Part shown: positions 59,301 through 64,000 of the stretch, piece after piece
How positions within the stretch are numbered: the stretch's first letter is position 1
How the letters are laid out: each line of letters begins with the position of its first letter
Assembly: GCA_021029095.1 (NCBI GenBank)
Contig: JAJOHG010000143.1
Coordinates: 1 to 64,000 of the forward strand
Reading direction: 5' to 3'
Length of the DNA: 64,000 nucleotides
Source of the DNA: Phellopilus nigrolimitatus
Taxonomy: Eukaryota; Basidiomycota; Agaricomycetes; Hymenochaetales; Hymenochaetaceae
Notes under the pieces: generated by a model
What the model was told of the DNA's origin: nothing
Seen by the model: the letters and a program-made list of their open reading frames with translations, nothing else
Database searches by the model: none
Position numbers and translations under genes: made by a program

Positions 59301-59848
59301 TTGCGACACCTGGTGCTGTTAACGTACAATCTTTCATTCGACCGTCTGCATCCACCAGTCGTCAGCAGCAACAACAGCAGCAGCAGCACGGATTGCCGAC
59401 TGGCATGTTGTCGCCACGGCTCCACGACGCGTACACATTTGAGTCGCCCAATCGGACGCCTCCTACTGTGTCTCCCGGATCGCAGACGCCTGCATCCAGA
59501 AAACCAGGTCCTGGACAGGTGGCCAAGCCACCTTACCCTGTTCTAATCACGCAGCAGTTGCAGCCGGTTGCCAGTATCACGCGCACGTCATCTGCGGAGA
59601 CCGGGGACTCGCCTGTGGGACCTGTGACGCCGGCAGACACCCTTAATATGCCTGCACCGCCGCAGAGGAAGCCCGTTGGGCGCTCGTGGAATCCCGCCAC
59701 AGGTGTAGACGTGTTTAAGCGCGGATCGGAGGAAGTCCTGGCTCGGTTCCTGCGCATGGGATCTTGGGAGGACGATTCGCACCCCCCACACGCATCGCAC
59801 GGACCGCACGGACCGCATGCGCCGCATGCGCATGCGCACGCCGCCTAG
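56378..59848 (+). CDS. Glycogenin (GT8 glycosyltransferase)
   Basis: Glycogenin primes glycogen synthesis by self-glucosylation from UDP-glucose. Exons confirmed by phase: 56378-56633, 56939-57287 and 57337-59848. The start gives MSARYAFVTLVTSDHYLPGA. The GT8 blocks are complete: LLGRPDLYSVLTKLHVFRL, the DxD motif in FLDADILPLRPL, APDVGWPDIFNSGVMVL, GSWDGGDQGVLNEW, FTYNTTPTAAYTYAPAY, and LHFIGPNKPW. The Tyr-rich stretch before APAY is where the acceptor tyrosine lies in animal glycogenins (the exact residue here is not proven). The C-terminal tail of about 700 residues is disordered and Pro/Ser/Gln-rich. It contains VFPWEDRPRHTPGRVFP, like the fungal glycogen-synthase-binding motif, a polyQ run and a His-rich end. 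The first intron is 305 nt, long for this window. Glycogenin is a known neighbour of the A locus in mushrooms. Confidence 0.92.
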
Positions 59849-60611
59849 TCTATAAAGCTGGCTCATGTCCTCTTGTCCTTGTGTGTCTCGTCTAGGGCCG
59901 ATGGCAACTTGGTTGTTCCTATGGTTTGCTCTTTTGGCTCTTCGTCTATTGATGGCAAATACTCTCTTCTCTCTTGAAATCGGACAACCAAAATTTACAT
60001 ATCATTCTCTTTCGCAAATTCATGCTTACGACTTCTTTCCGATCATCGTCTGCAGAATCGTGTATACCCTTCATATGCCATTCGCCATTCGTCCCCCGTC
60101 GTGCATGCTCTTTCTTTTTATTTTAATGAGATCTTTTTCATTCTGTTCCTCTCAATATCGCGCTATCCATTCCAATTGTTCGATTATTCCTCTCTAGTAT
60201 CTCGTCGATGTGTTGCCCTCTTGTAGTCCCTGTTCCGCTTTCTCGCACCTCTTTATTCCTTCATCCCATGTCTCGTTTGTCTCGTGTTCGTCTACAATTT
60301 CCCTGTAAGGAGCAAACGGAACAAGTCTTATTCACCTTTTCGCTTTCCATAAATGCTATCTGTGTGCCCGCCCGTACATTGCAATAATTTATTCCTCCAT
60401 AGTAAACGGGCCGAAGGTTATTATGTCTTATGTGCGAAAGGTTAGTAGTATACGCCACATTGCCCAAACAGATCGATAGCTCTATTCTCGAAATGCATTG
60501 TCCCGTATCGCTATAAACGCAGTCAACTGCATCTTTGCATCGACCAATACATCACATTAACTACTACACCAGCAATTTCTTGAACGACCCCAATCGCATT
60601 ATCCTGCAGAC
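59849..60611. other. Intergenic, T-rich spacer
   Basis: 3' UTR of glycogenin and upstream region of the DUF7721-type gene; open frames here are short and hydrophobic from T-richness alone. Confidence 0.5.
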
Positions 60612-61578
60612 ATGGTATGTTCTGCAAAACCTATCTCGCGCTCCAGAACGCAAATGCTAACATGATCTCATTGTATGGGCGTCAGGATGCTCTATTAGGC
60701 CTCGCGAAGAATTTCGCGGAGAGCCAGCAGAACCAACAGGGTGAGAGCCAGCAAGGTGAACGATTAAACCGATGGGCTCACCTTCCAGTTGGCTGATTCT
60801 GTGTTCTTGAAGGTGGCGTAAATAAGACGGGCGGCAGCGAGTACAATAGGCCAGCCGGCTCACAGCACGACGAACGCGGCAGCTCTCCGGGTGGTGAGCA
60901 ATGCCCTATTTCCGTCTGGAGGTCATGCTTACAGAATAAACGCCTATGGTGCGCATGGTTAAATGGTAACTAGTGGACCCGCATGAGGCTGTTCGTGGTG
61001 CGAGGGAGCACAGCGAGGGCGACAATTCGCTTTTCTCCTCGGCGATGGGTTTCCTCAAGGACAATTCTGTGGGCTGTGATCATGGTGTCGGCTGAAAACA
61101 CAATATTGATATTTGGAATCCTTTTGACAGAGCGCAAAACACGAAGACATCGATGAGCATGCCGTTACGGGCGCCCACGACAAGGCATACAATCAAAATT
61201 CTAGCCACGAGTTGGACGCGTCATCGCTAGGGAGTGCTGCAGCCCTTCAGGTACACCAAACAATCAGCCCAATATTTCTATCAGATGCTTAATTTGGATT
61301 TCCTTTATCTACAGGCATTCAAGTCGTTCACGTCAGGCCAGTCAGGCCACTCCGGAGGGGGTGGCGACCAGAAGTCGCAACTCATCAGCCTTGCGATGTC
61401 GGAAGCGTCGAAGCTCTTCAACAAGGGTGGCTCGGCGTCGGGCGATAAGCAAGACGCAATCAATAGCGCAGCGATGACGGTCATGAAGCTGCTCATGAAG
61501 TCCAAACTCTCCAGCAGCGTGGGTGGCGAGAACAGTGGGGGATTGTCGAGCTTGATGGGCTTGGTCAGCACCGTTTGA
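60612..61578 (+). CDS. DUF7721-type small glycine/glutamine-rich protein
   Basis: This gene matches a family of short Agaricomycete proteins with repeated low-complexity segments; function unknown. Six exons fit in phase. Exon 1 is only the start codon (60612-60614). Exon 2 (60686-60755) encodes DALLGLAKNFAESQQNQQG. Exon 3 (60813-60893) encodes GGVNKTGGSEYNRPAGSQHD. Exon 4 (60974-61068) encodes DPHEAVRGAREHSEGDNSLF and SSAMGFLKDNS. Exon 5 (61131-61250) encodes HEDIDEHAVTGAHDKAYNQN with LGSAAALQ. Exon 6 (61315-61578) encodes AFKSFTSGQSGHSGGGGDQK and MSEASKLFNKGGS. It ends KQDAINSAAMTVMKLLMKSK and GGLSSLMGLVSTV. The end block, typical of the family, is conserved. All junctions have GT-AG. Soluble and cytosolic, by lack of a signal or membrane segment. 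Confidence 0.7.
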
Positions 61579-62773
61579 TCCTTTTTGCTGGATCGATACT
61601 TACATTACTCTGTTCCAGGCCTCCAAGTTTGCGTAAAGACTGTATGGGTTGTAACATCTAATCAAGGACGGACTTATATTTTTGTGTCGAAAACGCCACA
61701 AACTTGTACTGACTACGTCGGCCGATGGCTGGAATTTGCTTCTGACCAAATGTAATTTTTGTGGATTTCAGCGAACTAGCTTTAGCAAGCTTGAGCTTAC
61801 TAGTCCAGCGCCGCCGAGCATTTGGATGGAAGTACATTCTTGCCTTAGCCTTGTTCCTTGGCCTGACTATTGAAAGATTGACATCCATCTTCCCGACTTG
61901 CTGTTGATGTGATACAGTTTCGAACTGGCCATAGTTCAGGGTATTCGATGAAGTTCCTTATAGCTAGAAGTCAGTGCGTTCCTTGCTATGGATGGAGCGC
62001 GTGCGTGCAGTTTATATACATGATGTATGTACGACAGCGTAAGATTAAGTCTGACGAAAAGAGCCACTCCGCCCTCCGCAAGCCCGAATGCCTTACGAAT
62101 CAGAATACTAATTATTTACGTAGGCCAATAGAGTCGGACTTTGGTTTTGGGGCGACTTTCGCGAAACATGTTTGAGGTATGGCCGCGGTCCCGCGACAGC
62201 TTGAGACGCTCGAAAACTTGCGGAGTTTGAAAGATGTGAAAGATGCGCTAAATTCGGGATATGGTTCTACAAGAATCGGTTTGCTTCCCGCCTCGATCGA
62301 CAGCCTGTCAATGCCATGGCCTCCATGTCAGCCAATTGACATCCTCGCGCAAATGAATTACTACAGTAGACTTGTTGGGTTCAGTAAATGGCCTTGATCT
62401 AAACTATAGCAGGAAGCGATCCCGAGGCGAGTGTTGGACAATATGCAAACTCAGCATGCACGTTGTCAGATAGACTAGTTCATACACTTCTCCACCCCTC
62501 GGGAGAACCGGCGAGCAAATGTTGATACACTTCAACAGGTTCTTTGCCTGCTTATCTCAGTTGCCTGTTCCGCTCTGTGCTTTTCATTGGCCCAGGCTCG
62601 GCGGCTGAATAGAGCGCTTATATCCGTGAGGATGAAGAAATGAAGAGACGCTGCGACCCGCAAGACATGATGCGGAGAAGCTCTCAATTTTCGGAAGACG
62701 AGCTTCAGAGGCATATATAAATCTACGCCAGATTTGCGGGGTTTCTCTCAATTCTTTTGCTCAACGTACCACC
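61579..62773. other. Intergenic, no gene seen
   Basis: AT-rich spacer. A plus frame at 62179-62397 (RQLETLENLRSLKDVKDALN) lacks a recognised motif. A TATA box for the next gene is listed separately. Confidence 0.45.
62714..62721 (+). promoter_or_regulatory. TATA box of the DUF6534 gene
   Basis: TATATAAA lies about 53 bp upstream of the ATG at 62774, a normal spacing for a TATA-driven fungal gene with a short leader. Confidence 0.55.
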
Positions 62774-64000
62774 ATGTCCTCTCCGGACGCCTCCCAGCCG
62801 CCGCTGAACGCGTTTGGAGCTATCTGGGGCCCTCCACTCATTTCTACCTTCGTTGCTGCTGTGTGAGTGCCGTTTACTCCTACATGAGCATTTTAAAGTA
62901 GCTGAACAAATTAACCAGTATCTATGGAATATCTGTCCTCCAGACGTTCTACTACTACACTCATTACGGGAGTTCTGACAGGATTACATGGCGCGTGCTC
63001 GTCGCGACCATCTTGTACGAGCATTTTCTTGTGAGCGGGGTCGCTTGCTGATTTGAAATTGACTGCCAGTGTACTGGATAGTACTGCCATGGGTTTGTTA
63101 TTGTATTGCTTGTATTACTATCTGGTAGTATCGTGGGGATTGCCAGAGATGCCGGTGCCAGACATTAAGTATGCATGATCGGTTTTCAAAGGTTCTGATC
63201 CTAACGGCTTGGTGCGGCTTACAGGGAATTTCCGGTGAGACTTCTTCCAAATTATTCCTCTGATAATGACACTCAAGCGTAATTTCGACCTTAGTCGGAA
63301 TACTTCATCACGACCGTCCTGGTCTTTATTGTTCAAGGATATTACATCAACATAATCCGAGCTTGTGAGTTTCTATCAATTTAGGATAAAATTCTCTCCC
63401 ACTGAAATATCTTCCAGTACGTCCGCCATTGATCATTCCTATTTTTCTCTTCCTCATTTCACTCCTCGCACTCGGTTCTGGCTTCATTTTACCGATAATC
63501 CAGCTGCGCCTCAAGTACATGCAAGTGATCGTCGACAACTGGCTGAATCATACTGCGTTCAATGTCGCGCGAGGGTCGGCACTTGGTTGCGATTTAGGCA
63601 TCGCCACCACACTGTGTTGGTTATTCTGGCGGCGCAAAACGGATGTGCGACGTACGGACAATATGCTCAACACGCTCATCATCTTCTCCGTGCAGCGCGG
63701 TGTGCTGCAAGCGGTTGTGCAAGCGGGCGAGGTGATCTCCGTGAGTAACTAGATTTTATTTCGGCCTCTGCTACTCATTGTTTTCTTACAGTACGCAGTC
63801 GACCCCACTGGCATTTATTTCCTTCCGTTCCATGTCATCGTTTCACGAAGTATGGCTCTTTGTTTCTCGGTATTTCATTCCTTAATTGATTGAACCTTCA
63901 GTCTACTGCACCTCCCTACTTGCTACACTGAACTCGCGGGACTACGTTGCGTCAAAGGCGATGCAAACACACGAGCGGGAGCACAGGAGGAGGCTCGATG
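62774..64000 (+). CDS. DUF6534-domain membrane protein (3' end outside window)
   Basis: This is a multi-spanning membrane protein of a family expanded in wood-decay and litter Agaricomycetes; function unknown. The ATG at 62774 gives MSSPDASQPPLNAFGAIWGP. Membrane segments and family blocks, spread over short exons, include YGISVLQTFYYYTHY with RITWRVLVATI, YFITTVLVFIVQGYYINIIR, PLIIPIFLFLISLLALGSGF, NVARGSALGCDLGIATTLCW with a WRRKTDVRRTDNM loop, TLIIFSVQRGVLQAVVQAGE, PTGIYFLPFHVI, then YCTSLLATLNSRDYVA. This order (the C.D.I...L loop, then TN.ML..LI.....G) is the DUF6534 signature. No broken frame was seen. The gene continues past the right edge, where only the cytosolic tail remains to be read. 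Confidence 0.75.

Overview
The window is nuclear DNA of a filamentous basidiomycete, most likely an Agaricomycete (mushroom or polypore). Genes are dense and broken by many short (about 50-70 nt) GT-AG introns. The families are typical of that group: FunK1-type kinases, DUF6533 and DUF6534 membrane proteins, an AIM9-type phosphotransferase and a hydrophobin-like cysteine-rich protein. The gene order is that of a homeodomain (A, or HD) mating-type chromosome region. I could not assign a species.

Layout. 1-6.2 kb: a secreted AIM6/PLC-like protein, a decayed GH74 xyloglucanase and an LRR protein. 6.6-9.6 kb: COG1 of the Golgi tethering complex, minus strand. 10.2-12 kb: a strong hairpin, then a protein kinase. 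13.5-14 kb: a hydrophobin-like gene with a broken frame. 14.9-20.8 kb, minus strand: the C-lobe of a FunK1 kinase joined to the N-lobe of an AIM9-like phosphotransferase, then a long JmjC-like gene. 21.4-26.1 kb: a TMEM115 family membrane protein, FAM32A and a WHIM-motif chromatin protein. 27.3-29.8 kb: MIP, the classic neighbour of the A locus. 30-38 kb: the HD locus itself, with two HD1 genes in tandem on the minus strand and one HD2 gene divergent from the second HD1. 38.5-40.7 kb: D-lactate dehydrogenase. 41-46 kb: one intact DUF6533 gene among decayed genes, including a Met8-like siroheme gene. 46.2-49.3 kb: a secreted GH127-like glycosidase. 51.1-53.9 kb: a TPR-SET protein. 54-56 kb: DUF6533/DUF6534 fragments, one of them a diverged copy of 41.6 kb. 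56.4-59.8 kb: glycogenin. 60.6-61.6 kb: a DUF7721-type protein whose first exon is only the start codon. 62.8-64 kb: a DUF6534 protein that runs off the end.

How it works together. In this group HD1 and HD2 proteins from different mates heterodimerise to switch on dikaryon development. The divergent HD1/HD2 pair around 35.7 kb (139 bp apart) is a complete specificity cassette. The second HD1 gene (32.7 kb) has no HD2 partner, which suggests that a partner was lost. Conserved single-copy housekeeping genes (MIP, COG1, FAM32A, glycogenin, DLD) flank the locus, and degraded lineage-specific genes sit between them.

Limits. Exon boundaries were read by eye from splice consensus and family alignment recalled from knowledge; no search was run. 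Spans are reliable where a start and stop are stated. Exact exon joins are given only where the reading frame confirmed them.
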